Shown: positions 56,421 to 64,000 of the stretch, piece after piece
Layout: each line of letters starts with the position of its first letter
Numbering within the stretch: the stretch's first letter is position 1
Assembly: GCF_004103695.1 (NCBI RefSeq)
Contig: NZ_CP035280.1
Span: 186,001-250,000, forward strand
DNA length: 64,000 nucleotides
Direction of reading: 5' to 3'
From: Clostridium sp. JN-9
GTDB lineage: Bacteria > Bacillota > Clostridia > Clostridiales > Clostridiaceae
Position numbers and translations under genes: made by a program
The notes under the pieces: model-generated
Database searches by the model: none
What the model was told of the DNA's origin: nothing
The model's input: only the letters and a program-made list of their open reading frames with translations

Positions 56421-57110
56421 ATGTTGCGGAAAATAGAAGTTTTTGTATTGATAATTATATTTTTGTTTATAAATATGAACAGCCATTCATTTGCAAGCAA
56501 TAAAGGAGACTTAATAGATAGCATGGTAAAAAGCTGTAATGGCAATATTCAGGAATATGGAATTAGATTTTCTTTTAATGCTAATGGTAATGGAGAGGAA
56601 ATATGCAGCAGCATCTTAAAAAAAATTAATCCTAATATTAAGGATATAGATAATGTAGTTCGAAATGATAAATTATACTGTATTGAAATCAAAAGTAATA
56701 TCATTAATGGTTACATAGAAAGTATTAATTATGACAATTATAATGTTGTAACTGTAAATTTAACTAAGAAGGACAACGTAAACAATTTAACTGATTTTAA
56801 AAAAGATATTTCTTCAGCTCTAAGTAAAGATTATAATGTGAACACATATTTCATGTATATTAAGTTCAAAGTTGATTCACAGGATTTAGAACATATTAAT
56901 GAAAAATTGGGGGTAGTTATAAAAGAACATGGAGGTACTGACATACAAACAGTACAATTAGAAAATGGATTCAGCAGTACTGCTTATACTGGGAGATATT
57001 CACCTATTAAAAGTGCTGGAAGATCAATTGATTTAAACTATGCTGTATGCAAATATCCTTCCGGAATTGATGTGATAATTGGAACACCGGAAATACTTAC
57101 TTCCTACTAA
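56421..57110 (+). CDS. YwmB-family protein
   Basis: The ATG at 56421 gives a 229-aa product with an N-terminal export signal (FVLIIIFLFINMNSHSFA); a TTG at 56400 lies 15 nt after GAGAGGGG and would add seven residues. The later sequence, RYSPIKSAGRSIDLNYAVC then GIDVIIGTPEI near the end, fits the YwmB/DUF1779 family, whose structure resembles TATA-binding proteins. Function is unknown. In Bacillus subtilis ywmB also lies between the atp operon and murAA, which supports the call. Confidence 0.82.
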   Translation: MLRKIEVFVLIIIFLFINMNSHSFASNKGDLIDSMVKSCNGNIQEYGIRFSFNANGNGEEICSSILKKINPNIKDIDNVVRNDKLYCIEIKSNIINGYIESINYDNYNVVTVNLTKKDNVNNLTDFKKDISSALSKDYNVNTYFMYIKFKVDSQDLEHINEKLGVVIKEHGGTDIQTVQLENGFSSTAYTGRYSPIKSAGRSIDLNYAVCKYPSGIDVIIGTPEILTSY

Positions 57111-57197
57111 AGATAAACAAAATGTAAATTTAATTAAATTATTAAATGGCCAAAGTTATCTATGCTATACAACAGTACTGTAGATTGGAGGATGTAA

Positions 57198-58454
57198 ATG
57201 AGTAAAATAATTATTAATGGAGGAAAAAAGCTAGAAGGGGAAGTAGATATTAGTACAGCTAAAAACTCTATATTACCAATTATAGCAGCCAGCATATTAA
57301 GTGAAGATAAGTGTATTATAAATAAGGCCCCTATGTTAGAAGATGTATTTGTATTGTGTGATGTACTAAGGTCTATTTCTGCAAAAATAGACATTGATGT
57401 TTTAAACAAAAGCGTATTTATTGATTCATCAAAATTAAAGAATTGTGAACCCAATAGTGAATTAGTTAAAAAAATGAGGGCATCATTTCTTATAATGGGT
57501 CCTATGATATCAAGATATGGAAAATTTAAAATTTCACTGCCTGGAGGATGTAATATAGGTACAAGACCAATAGATCTGCATCTGAAGGGGCTTACTGCAT
57601 TAGGCGCAAAAATAAATGTTGGTCATGGGTATGTAGAAGCCAAGGCCAGCAGACTTGTAGGAAATAAAATATATTTGGATTTCCCATCGGTTGGTGCAAC
57701 AGAAAATATAATGATGGCTGCTGTAAAGGCTGAGGGAGAAACAATAATAGAGAACTGTGCAGAGGAACCTGAAATAGAGGATTTAGGTAAATTTTTAAAT
57801 AGTATGGGAGCAAATATTATTGGAGCAGGTACAGATACCATCCATATTATCGGAGTAAAGGAATTAAAGGGAGCATCTCATGTACCCATTTATGACAGGA
57901 TTGAAGCAGGTACTTTTATGGTAGCAGCTGCTATAACCAGAAGTAAAATTAGAATTAATGGGGCTAATGAACAACATATTAAACCTGTCATTGCCAAATT
58001 ATCTGAAATGGGAGTAAAAATTCACTGTGAAAGTAACTCAATAACAGTAGATGGAGATGTGGACTTAAAGCCTGTGGATATAAAAACCATGCCATATCCA
58101 GGTTTTCCAACAGATATGCAGGCTCAAATGATGGGACTTTTATGTACTGTTAAAGGAACAAGCAATATTTCTGAAACTATTTTTGAAAATAGATACATGC
58201 ATGTACCAGAGTTAAAAAGAATGGGAGCTAATATTAAAATTGATGGGAGGACAGCCATTATAGAAGGCGTTGATAAATTAACAGGCAGTGAGGTAAAGGC
58301 AACAGATTTAAGAGCCGGGGCTGCATTAATATTATGTGGACTGGTTGCTGAAGGACAATCTACAATTACAGATATATATCATATCGATAGAGGATATGTA
58401 GAAATAGAAAAAAAGCTGAAAAATTTAGGAGCTGAAATAAAAAGGGTAAATTAA
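57198..58454 (+). CDS. murA: UDP-N-acetylglucosamine 1-carboxyvinyltransferase
   Basis: The 418-aa protein has the EPSP-synthase-like fold of MurA. Lys-Asn in STAKNSILPIIAA binds substrate, and Cys118 in PGGCNIGTRPIDLHLKG is the fosfomycin-reactive residue. It adds enolpyruvate to UDP-GlcNAc, the first committed step of peptidoglycan synthesis. Position before spoIID matches Bacillus murAA. It has its own terminator. Confidence 0.97.
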   Translation: MSKIIINGGKKLEGEVDISTAKNSILPIIAASILSEDKCIINKAPMLEDVFVLCDVLRSISAKIDIDVLNKSVFIDSSKLKNCEPNSELVKKMRASFLIMGPMISRYGKFKISLPGGCNIGTRPIDLHLKGLTALGAKINVGHGYVEAKASRLVGNKIYLDFPSVGATENIMMAAVKAEGETIIENCAEEPEIEDLGKFLNSMGANIIGAGTDTIHIIGVKELKGASHVPIYDRIEAGTFMVAAAITRSKIRINGANEQHIKPVIAKLSEMGVKIHCESNSITVDGDVDLKPVDIKTMPYPGFPTDMQAQMMGLLCTVKGTSNISETIFENRYMHVPELKRMGANIKIDGRTAIIEGVDKLTGSEVKATDLRAGAALILCGLVAEGQSTITDIYHIDRGYVEIEKKLKNLGAEIKRVN

Positions 58455-58474
58455 TATAAGCTGCTTTAATGCAA

Positions 58475-58511
58475 AAAAGGGATATTGCTTAATAAATGCA
58501 ATATCCCTTTT
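58475..58511 (+). terminator. Intrinsic terminator after murA
   Basis: A perfect 14-bp stem (58475-58488 with 58498-58511) is followed by ACTTT. Its T-tract is the end of the stem. Confidence 0.75.
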
Positions 58512-58582
58512 ACTTTGGTAATATTTTTATCTTTATACTAATAAAATATATTATGCTATTTTCATTAGAGGGAGGAAGTGCA

Positions 58583-59626
58583 TTGAAAAGAATAATTATC
58601 CCCTTTCATTTGAAAAGAATAGTAATAATCTTAACAGCTATTTTATTATTTATAATGATATTACCAATTTTAATTGTAGGTGTTAACAATAATTTAAAAG
58701 GCGATATAACTAAATTTGGAGTTAAGCCTAATGATGTTATATTTAATAAGAACAATGGCGGAGGACCAGAAATAAAAGTATATTTAACCAAGGAAAACAA
58801 GATTTTAAGCATAAGCCTTGAAGAATATATAAGGGGCGTTGTTGCAGCAGAAATGCCTGCGGAATATAATATTGAAGCTTTAAAGGCTCAGGCAGTAGCA
58901 GCCAGAACCTTTGCAGCAGCACATATGGAGTGCTTTGGAGGTGTTAAATACAAGTATGCTAATGGAGCAGATGTAGTGGATACAGTTCAATGTCAGGCAT
59001 ATATGGACAAGGATACCAGATTTAAGGCATGGCCTGAGAAAAAAAGCGGGGAGTATTGGAATAAAATCACTGAAGCAGTAAAGTCTACTGCAGGTGAAAT
59101 TCTAACCTATAATGGAGAATTGGTTATGGAACCCTATTATTTTGCTGTAAGCAGCGGAAAAACAGAAAGCAGCAAGGATGTTTTTTCTCAAAATATAGAT
59201 TATTTAAAAAGTGTAAGCAGTCCCGGTGATGAAAATTCACCTGAGTTCAAGTCAGTAGAAAATGTAAAATCAGCGGACTTTGTAAACCGGGTTAACAGCA
59301 CTTATCCAAATGCAAAACTTTCAGCAGGCAGTATAAAAAAGCAGGTAGCAATTTTAAGTACAAGCAGTGCGGGCACGGTGAAATCTATTAAGCTTGGAGG
59401 TACCACAATTTCTGGATCAGATTTTAGAGCCATGTTTAATCTGCACTCCTCAAATTTTACATTAAGCTACAATAAAAACACTGTTATAATTACCTGCAGG
59501 GGATGTGGGCATGGTGTTGGCATGAGTCAGTGGGGTGCCAATTATATGGCTAAAGCCGGAGACAGTTACAATAAAATATTAACTCATTATTATCAGGGAG
59601 TTAAAATTGAAAAACTAAAATATTAA
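58583..59626 (+). CDS. spoIID: SpoIID, stage II sporulation peptidoglycan lytic transglycosylase
   Basis: The TTG at 58583 follows GGAGGAAG and gives 347 aa; the frame is open upstream without a ribosome binding site. An N-terminal membrane segment (about residues 14-36) leads to the SpoIID domain with IRGVVAAEMPAEYNIEALKA, the presumed catalytic Glu in AAEMPAEY, and CGHGVGMSQWGANYM. SpoIID cleaves glycan strands denuded by SpoIIP during engulfment. In Bacillus it is sigma-E dependent. No clear sigma-E promoter was read. Confidence 0.95.
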   Translation: MKRIIIPFHLKRIVIILTAILLFIMILPILIVGVNNNLKGDITKFGVKPNDVIFNKNNGGGPEIKVYLTKENKILSISLEEYIRGVVAAEMPAEYNIEALKAQAVAARTFAAAHMECFGGVKYKYANGADVVDTVQCQAYMDKDTRFKAWPEKKSGEYWNKITEAVKSTAGEILTYNGELVMEPYYFAVSSGKTESSKDVFSQNIDYLKSVSSPGDENSPEFKSVENVKSADFVNRVNSTYPNAKLSAGSIKKQVAILSTSSAGTVKSIKLGGTTISGSDFRAMFNLHSSNFTLSYNKNTVIITCRGCGHGVGMSQWGANYMAKAGDSYNKILTHYYQGVKIEKLKY

Positions 59627-59933
59627 TATATATACTTTGAAATCTGCAAAGTATATAATAGCAATGCTAAAGCTCAAAAGTTAAGTAATAAATATTATCG
59701 ATTTCCTTTATTAAGGGAATCTTAAGTTTATCTTTTGTAAAAGAAAACTGAGATATTTATTATTTTTTTTTGGGCTTTTTTCTTGATTTAAGTTTTTCAT
59801 TTGTCAGATGTGGCATATTTTGAAGATAATGTGTAATGTGCTGTCAAAAAAATATGAAAAAAGTAGTAAATTTTTTATATAAAATATGTATTTTTTAGGA
59901 GCATATGGACAGACTGAAAATGGAGGTGTTCAT
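59627..59933. other. spoIID-spoIIQ intergenic region
   Basis: It holds a 10-bp hairpin right after spoIID (ATATACTTTG at 59630-59639 with CAAAGTATAT at 59647-59656) without a T-run. A second 9-bp stem around 59699-59722 follows. A T-rich tract lies at 59761-59771. GCATA near 59813 could be part of a forespore promoter for spoIIQ but no matching -10 was found. The spoIIQ ribosome binding site is at 59922-59928. Confidence 0.35.
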
Positions 59934-60650
59934 ATGGACAAAAAAATTTTCAACAAGAGTTCAAATTTTTTTAAAAGGGAGGGCTTCTATGTAATTTTAT
60001 TTGTATGCTTGTGCGTTGTAGCCGCAGTTGCTGCAGTAACTGCCAAAAACAGTGTAAAGTTAAAAAATACACCTATAACTCAAAATAGCGTTACTGATCA
60101 GAAAAATGGCAGCAGCACAGCAGATATAGCACAGGAGCCTAGCGTAGAATATGAAAATGCTCTGCAGGTAAAAAAGAATAACAGAGCAAATATATCTGTA
60201 CCAAAAACTGGTTCAACAGGTGTAGCAGCTGCTACGGATACAACTTTTGTTAAGCCTGTTAATGGAACAATAGCAAGACAATTTTCATCTGAACCTGTTT
60301 ATTGGGATTCTACAAATTCCTACAGACCTAATTTTGGTATAGATATAAAAGCTGGTTTAGGTGAACCAGTTGTATCGGTTTTAGGCGGTAAAATCGAGAA
60401 AATAAGCAGTACAACTGAGAATGGCGTTGAAATTGTAATAGATCATCAGAATGGGTTAAAAACAGTATATTCAAACCTTGATGCAAAAGTATTAGTAGCT
60501 CAGGGACAGACTGTTAAAAAGGGTGAAAAAATAGGTGTTGTTGGCAACACTACATTAAACTCAGCATATGAAAAGTATGGTGATCACTTACATTTTGAGG
60601 TTACAAAATCCAAACAATCAGTAAATCCATTAACATATATAAAATACTAG
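59934..60650 (+). CDS. spoIIQ: SpoIIQ, forespore channel/LytM-domain protein
   Basis: The ATG at 59934 follows GGAGGTG; upstream in-frame codons lack a site. The 238-aa protein has an N-terminal cytoplasmic tip, one membrane segment (about residues 18-36) and a C-terminal M23/LytM domain. The second zinc motif GDHLHFEV is present, but the first ligand, normally His in HxGxD, is Asn in NFGIDI. SpoIIQ spans to SpoIIIAH across the engulfing membranes and forms the feeding-tube channel. Loss of the first ligand suggests a non-catalytic domain, as in Bacillus; the Clostridioides difficile protein keeps it. spoIIID follows. Confidence 0.9.
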   Translation: MDKKIFNKSSNFFKREGFYVILFVCLCVVAAVAAVTAKNSVKLKNTPITQNSVTDQKNGSSTADIAQEPSVEYENALQVKKNNRANISVPKTGSTGVAAATDTTFVKPVNGTIARQFSSEPVYWDSTNSYRPNFGIDIKAGLGEPVVSVLGGKIEKISSTTENGVEIVIDHQNGLKTVYSNLDAKVLVAQGQTVKKGEKIGVVGNTTLNSAYEKYGDHLHFEVTKSKQSVNPLTYIKY

Positions 60651-60655
60651 ATTAT

Positions 60656-60691
60656 TAGCCATTTTCCGATTAATATATCGGAAAATGGCTA
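60656..60691 (+). terminator. Long hairpin after spoIIQ
   Basis: A perfect 15-bp stem (60656-60670 with 60677-60691) with a 6-nt loop follows the stop codon. It has no T-run after it, so its terminator strength is unclear. Confidence 0.6.
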
Positions 60692-60757
60692 TATAAAGTA
60701 ATTTAAATATGCAGTAAAGCATATTTATAAGTATAGAAGGGTTAAGGAGGCAGCACT

Positions 60758-61012
60758 TTGAAAGATTACATTGAAGATAGAGTTTTAGAAGTTGCTAAAT
60801 ATATCATAGGATCAAAAGCTACAATCAGAAAAACAGCAAAGGTTTTTGGAGTAAGTAAAAGTACAATACACAAGGATATGACAGAAAGATTGCCTAAAAT
60901 AAATCCACAAATTGCCATGGAAGCTAAAAATATTCTTGATTATAACAAAGCAGAAAGGCATATCAGAGGTGGAAAAGCTACAAAAATGAAGTACAAGGCT
61001 ATTGAAGGTTAA
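60758..61012 (+). CDS. spoIIID: SpoIIID, mother-cell transcription regulator
   Basis: The 84-aa protein starts at TTG behind AAGGAGG. It has the SpoIIID helix-turn-helix (KATIRKTAKVFGVSKSTIHK) and basic C-terminal tail (ERHIRGGKATKMKYK) used for DNA contacts. SpoIIID switches gene expression in the mother cell between sigma-E and sigma-K phases. It precedes mreB/mbl, the same order as in Bacillus (spoIIID-mbl). Confidence 0.97.
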   Translation: MKDYIEDRVLEVAKYIIGSKATIRKTAKVFGVSKSTIHKDMTERLPKINPQIAMEAKNILDYNKAERHIRGGKATKMKYKAIEG

Positions 61013-61043
61013 TAACATTCCTATTATAATAAAACTATTAGTA

Positions 61044-61052
61044 TGCTATAAT
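61044..61052 (+). promoter_or_regulatory. Extended -10 promoter for mreB
   Basis: TGCTATAAT at 61044-61052 is a consensus extended -10 element. A weak -35 (TTATAA, 61024-61029) lies 17 nt upstream. It allows mreB expression apart from spoIIID. Confidence 0.5.
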
Positions 61053-61112
61053 CAGATTATAATTGTGATTAATTAAAGCATATAACTACAAATGAGCAGG
61101 AGTGAAGAGGGA

Positions 61113-62150
61113 ATGTTTTTTAGTATAGGGACAGATTTGGGAATTGATTTAGGAACAGCTACTGTTTTAGTATATATTAAAGGAAAAGGCGTAATATTAA
61201 AAGAACCTTCAGTTGTAGCAATAGATAGAACTAATAACAGGGTGCTGGCTGTAGGGGAAGAAGCCAGACAGATGATTGGCAGAACCCCGGGAAATATAGT
61301 AGCAATTCGTCCAATGAGAGACGGTGTAATTTCTGATTATGATATCACAGAAAGAATGTTAAAACATTTTATTTCAAGAGCTTGCGGTAAGAGAAGAATA
61401 TCATCACCAAGGGTAGTGGTTTGTATACCATGTGAGGCTACCGAAGTTGAAAAAAGGGCAGTTATAGATGCAGCTAAGAATGCGGGAGCAAAAAAAGTAT
61501 TTTTAATTGAGGAGCCATTAGCTGCTGCAATTGGTGCAGGTATGGATATTACCATAGCTAGTGGAAGTATGGTCATTGATATCGGAGGAGGAACCACTGA
61601 TATTGCAGTTATTTCATTAGGGGGAATAGTGGTAAGATCATCTATTAAAGTAGCTGGAGATAAATTCGATGAATCCATAATAAAGTATATAAGAAAGAAA
61701 CATAAATTAATGATTGGTGAACGAACTGCAGAGGATTTAAAAATTAATATTGGTTCTGCTTTTAAAATGGACGAGGAGAAAGTGGCTGAAATAAGAGGAA
61801 GAGATTTAATAACAGGACTTCCAAAAAATGTAGAAGTATCTTCTGAAGAAATGAGGGAAGCGCTAAAGGAAACAGTAAATGCTATTGCAGATTGTACTCA
61901 CTCAGTATTGGAGAAGACACCTCCTGAATTAGCAGCAGATATTGCTGATAAAGGAATAATGATGACCGGAGGCGGCTCATTATTAAATGGATTAAGTGAT
62001 CTAATTCAAGAGGAAACAAAAGTTCCTGTTTATTTAGCGGAGGATCCCGTATCCTGTGTTGCTCTTGGAACAGGTAAAGTGTTAGAATATCTTGACAAAA
62101 TGGACGTTTCTTTTATTGGAGAAGATATAACACTTATTGATAATAAATAA
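61113..62150 (+). CDS. Rod shape-determining protein MreB/Mbl
   Basis: The ATG at 61113 is preferred because MFFSIGTDLGIDLGTATVLV aligns with MreB/Mbl starts; an upstream ATG at 61092 adds seven residues and lies before AGGAGTGAAGAGGG. The 345-aa actin-like ATPase has the phosphate-1 loop GIDLGTATV, the IEEPLAAAIGAG connection and VIDIGGGTTDIAVI. It forms membrane-associated filaments that guide lateral wall synthesis. Position after spoIIID suggests the Mbl paralogue of Bacillus. Confidence 0.95.
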   Translation: MFFSIGTDLGIDLGTATVLVYIKGKGVILKEPSVVAIDRTNNRVLAVGEEARQMIGRTPGNIVAIRPMRDGVISDYDITERMLKHFISRACGKRRISSPRVVVCIPCEATEVEKRAVIDAAKNAGAKKVFLIEEPLAAAIGAGMDITIASGSMVIDIGGGTTDIAVISLGGIVVRSSIKVAGDKFDESIIKYIRKKHKLMIGERTAEDLKINIGSAFKMDEEKVAEIRGRDLITGLPKNVEVSSEEMREALKETVNAIADCTHSVLEKTPPELAADIADKGIMMTGGGSLLNGLSDLIQEETKVPVYLAEDPVSCVALGTGKVLEYLDKMDVSFIGEDITLIDNK

Positions 62151-62156
62151 AAAAGT

Positions 62157-62196
62157 AAAACAAAGCTCTGATGATTTATTAGAACTTTGTTTTTAT
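62157..62196. terminator. Bidirectional terminator between mreB and yyaC
   Basis: A 13-bp stem with one mismatch (62157-62169 with 62181-62193) has A-rich sequence before and T-rich after, and can serve both convergent genes. Confidence 0.75.
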
Positions 62197-62207
62197 TTTT
62201 CAATAAA

Positions 62208-62750
62208 TTACTTATAAGTCCAATCTGAAATTTCTTTAAGATAACAAGAATGAATTAATGAATTGACAATGGTTCTGGCCATTGAAATAATTAAATCCAG
62301 TCTAATTGAATTGTTACTGAATATTTCATTATTTTCACTTGAGTCAACTATGCCTATAATAGAGCTTTCCCCTACATCAGGAAGTGATTTGCCCACACCT
62401 TTTCCTGGATGTATTGCAAAATCTCTTGCTTGTATTTCTCCTATGGAACCTTCATCTCCAAGACAGGCATCTATTCCAATAAAGTTGCTTTGAGGATGAA
62501 GAGCTTTTAACTCAGATAATTTTCTATCAATATTTAATGCATGAATAGGATCAGGTATTGTACCATATACAGGCAGTGGAAAGTTTCTTTCTTTAAGAAA
62601 TGTACCCACTAATGGACCTAGGCAGTCACCTATACATCTATCAGTGCCTATACACACAATTATTGTATCCTTACTAATATAGTCTTTCAAAAAATAAGCA
62701 ATCTCATAATAAGCCAAAGCATTTTTGTAATAAACTTTTACCTTGTTCAA
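62208..62750 (-). CDS. yyaC: YyaC-family spore protein (GPR-like fold)
   Basis: The 180-aa minus-strand protein starts at TTG 9 nt after AAGGAGG. It has the YyaC/GPR-like motifs CIGTDRCIGDCLGPLVG and IGIDACLGDEGSIGEIQ, and the PGKGVGKSLPDVGESSIIG run. Such proteins resemble the germination protease GPR and are annotated as sporulation proteins, but activity is not established. It is convergent with mreB and stands alone, divergent from the tRNA cluster. Confidence 0.9.
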   Translation of the reverse strand: MNKVKVYYKNALAYYEIAYFLKDYISKDTIIVCIGTDRCIGDCLGPLVGTFLKERNFPLPVYGTIPDPIHALNIDRKLSELKALHPQSNFIGIDACLGDEGSIGEIQARDFAIHPGKGVGKSLPDVGESSIIGIVDSSENNEIFSNNSIRLDLIISMARTIVNSLIHSCYLKEISDWTYK

Positions 62751-62948
62751 ATGCCAACACCTCCTTAATAATTTATATGAAACTATTGGGAGAAATATTT
62801 TACAATGTATAAAAAATTAGTGAATAAACAATATATGCACAAAAGCTTGTGTTAGTTATTCAGGAGCAGCTATGTGTCTAATATTAAATTATTCGAAGGA
62901 TTAATGAGCATTTTAAAGATATTTTTGAATAATAACTAAATGTAGGGT

Positions 62949-62977
62949 TTGAAATTAACTCAGTAACAATGTATACT
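62949..62977 (+). promoter_or_regulatory. Sigma-A promoter of the tRNA cluster
   Basis: TTGAAA at 62949-62954 and TATACT at 62972-62977 with an exact 17-nt spacer, about 40 nt before the first tRNA. Confidence 0.7.
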
Positions 62978-63015
62978 ATTGCTTGTTGATAATTTGATAA
63001 ATATAGATTAAATAT

Positions 63016-63091
63016 GCTGGCATGGCTCAGTTGGTAGAGCAATTGATTTGTAATCAATAGGTCGCGGGTTCAAATCCTGCTGCCAGCACCA
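63016..63091 (+). tRNA. tRNA-Thr (anticodon UGU), copy 1
   Basis: 76 nt with the acceptor stem GCTGGCA/TGCCAGC, D-loop GGCTCAGTTGGTAGAGC, anticodon loop TTTGTAA, GGTTCAAATCC T-arm and encoded CCA. Reads ACA and related Thr codons. Confidence 0.95.
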
Positions 63092-63096
63092 GGTGT

Positions 63097-63181
63097 GGAG
63101 GAGTTCCCGAGTGGCCAAAGGGGGCAGACTGTAAATCTGTTACGTAATGTTTCGATGGTTCGAATCCATCTTCCTCCACCA
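63097..63181 (+). tRNA. tRNA-Tyr (anticodon GUA), copy 1
   Basis: 85 nt with a long variable arm (class II), acceptor GGAGGAG/TTCCTCC with a G-U at the base, anticodon loop CTGTAAA and encoded CCA. Five nt follow the first tRNA-Thr. Confidence 0.95.
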
Positions 63182-63187
63182 TAAAAT

Positions 63188-63263
63188 GGGCGCATAGCTC
63201 AGCTGGGAGAGCATCTGCCTTACAAGCAGAGGGTCACAGGTTCGAGCCCTGTTGTGCCCACCA
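63188..63263 (+). tRNA. tRNA-Val (anticodon UAC)
   Basis: 76 nt with acceptor GGGCGCA/TGTGCCC, anticodon loop CTTACAA, T-arm GGTTCGAGCCC and encoded CCA. Confidence 0.95.
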
Positions 63264-63294
63264 TTTTATTTAATTTATATAGACAAAATAATAT

Positions 63295-63370
<76 letters not shown>

Positions 63371-63375
63371 TGTAT

Positions 63376-63460
63376 GGAGGAGTTCCCGAGTGGCCAAAGG
63401 GGGCAGACTGTAAATCTGTTACGTAATGTTTCGATGGTTCGAATCCATCCTCCTCCACCA
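63376..63460 (+). tRNA. tRNA-Tyr (anticodon GUA), copy 2
   Basis: 85 nt, identical to copy 1 except for one base that turns the G-U at the base of the acceptor stem into G-C. Confidence 0.95.
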
Positions 63461-63487
63461 AAGACACTAATTTTAGTGTCTTTTAAG
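63461..63487 (+). terminator. Intrinsic terminator of the tRNA cluster
   Basis: A 9- to 10-bp stem (63461-63470 with 63473-63482) is followed by TTTTAAG, directly after the last tRNA. Confidence 0.8.
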
Positions 63488-63510
63488 TTTTTAAAAATTA
63501 TATAGGTTTA

Positions 63511-63612
63511 CTCTTATCAAGAGAGGTGGAGGGAAAGGGCCCTATGAAACCCGGCAACCGATGCATTTGCATTAAGGTGCCAATTCCTGCAGATATTTCT
63601 GCAAGATAAGAG
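63511..63612 (+). promoter_or_regulatory. SAM-I riboswitch (S-box) upstream of metK
   Basis: P1 is formed by CTCTTATC (63511-63518) and GATAAGAG (63605-63612). The core keeps the S-box sequences AGAGGTGGAGGGA, GGCCCTATGAAACCCGGCAACC and AAGGTGCCAATTCC. When SAM binds, P1 is stabilised and the terminator downstream forms; without SAM, AAGAGAGTT at the 3' side of P1 can pair with AACCTCTT as an antiterminator. Confidence 0.96.
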
Positions 63613-63628
63613 AGTTGTTAGTAATTAA

Positions 63629-63653
63629 CCTCTTCTTATGAAGAGGCTTTTTT
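63629..63653 (+). terminator. SAM-I riboswitch terminator
   Basis: CCTCTTC (63629-63635) pairs with GAAGAGG (63640-63646) around a TTAT loop, followed by CTTTTTT. It is the expression platform of the riboswitch. Confidence 0.93.
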
Positions 63654-63692
63654 ATTATATTATAGTGTATAGAGAAAGGTGGAGGGAGAATA

Positions 63693-64000
63693 ATGAGAAG
63701 ATTATTTACATCAGAATCTGTTACAGAAGGACATCCAGACAAAATATGTGATCAGATTTCAGATGCAGTACTAGATGCAATATTAGAAAACGATCCAAAT
63801 GGAAGGGTTGCATGCGAAGCTACTGTAACCACTGGCATGGTTATGGTTATGGGTGAGATATCTACAAAATGTTACGTTGATATTCCTAAGATAGTTAGAA
63901 AAACTATTGAGGATATAGGCTATACAAGAGCAAAGTATGGTTTCGATGCAGATACCTGTGCCATACTTACTTCAATCGATGAACAGTCACCTGATATTGC
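63693..64000 (+). CDS. metK: S-adenosylmethionine synthetase, 5' part (gene runs off the window)
   Basis: The ATG follows GGTGGAGGGAG and the visible 102 codons read [20 protein letters not shown], the MetK N-terminus with its ATP- and metal-binding HPDK. Later codons include [18 protein letters not shown]. MetK makes SAM from methionine and ATP. Control by the SAM-I riboswitch just upstream gives product feedback. The rest of the gene is outside the window. Confidence 0.96.
   Translation, partial: MRRLFTSESVTEGHPDKICDQISDAVLDAILENDPNGRVACEATVTTGMVMVMGEISTKCYVDIPKIVRKTIEDIGYTRAKYGFDADTCAILTSIDEQSPDI

Noticed and set aside
62907-62942. Small frame MSILKIFLNNN upstream of the tRNA promoter
   Set aside because: Eleven codons in AT-rich DNA with only a weak GAAGGA site and no downstream gene to regulate.

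Overview
The window is a core chromosomal segment of a spore-forming, low-GC anaerobe, most likely a Clostridium sensu stricto (cluster I) species. The grounds are very AT-rich intergenic DNA, strong AGGAGG-type ribosome binding sites with frequent TTG/GTG starts, many sporulation and germination genes (yabG, sipL, gerABC, spoIIR, ypeB, spoIID, spoIIQ, spoIIID, yyaC, CotS-family genes) and a clostridial-type thiolase. The species cannot be fixed from sequence reading alone.

Layout. 1-6.4 kb: 5' part of a GlcNAc-type PTS permease gene (minus strand), the nickel-pincer cofactor genes larC-larB, a radical SAM protein behind a near-consensus promoter, and an orphan solute-binding lipoprotein. 6.5-13.2 kb: a spore-surface type cluster with two GT4 glycosyltransferases on the minus strand, each divergent from a CotS-family kinase-fold gene, plus a third CotS paralogue and two unrecognised proteins. 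13.3-20.3 kb: yabG, veg, sipL and the cyanophycin pair cphB-cphA. 20.4-28.6 kb: ispE, a gerABC germinant receptor operon, spoIIR, a GT28 glycolipid glycosyltransferase and ypeB. 28.8-35 kb: a PP-loop/DUF814 protein, a DUF1934 protein, a small DnaA-domain-IV-like protein, pyrG, a small cysteine protein, rho, and rpmE on the opposite strand. 35-47.3 kb: a translation, nucleotide and envelope housekeeping run (tdk, yqhQ-like, prmC, prfA, ZIP transporter, sua5, ywlE, rpiB, upp, dCMP deaminase, wecA/tagO, wecB/mnaA) and thlA. 47.6-49.4 kb: an intact IS66-family element with perfect 12-bp terminal repeats and an 8-bp target duplication. 49.6-62.8 kb: the F1Fo ATP synthase operon, then ywmB, murA, spoIID, spoIIQ, spoIIID, mreB/mbl and yyaC, an order resembling that of Bacillus. 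63-64 kb: five tRNA genes (Thr-Tyr-Val-Thr-Tyr), a SAM-I riboswitch and the start of metK.

Together the genes cover spore development (forespore signalling, engulfment, coat attachment, coat processing, germination), possible cyanophycin storage, nucleotide synthesis, translation termination and ATP synthesis. No CRISPR array, prophage or obvious defence island is visible. The least explained parts are the CotS/glycosyltransferase cluster with its two unrecognised proteins, two promoter-plus-terminator units that look like small RNA genes (about 6.5 and 33.1 kb), the pyrG leader with a possible overlapping mini-cistron and mutually exclusive hairpins, and a stand-alone DnaA-domain-IV-like protein. 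These are sequence-based inferences made without database searches.
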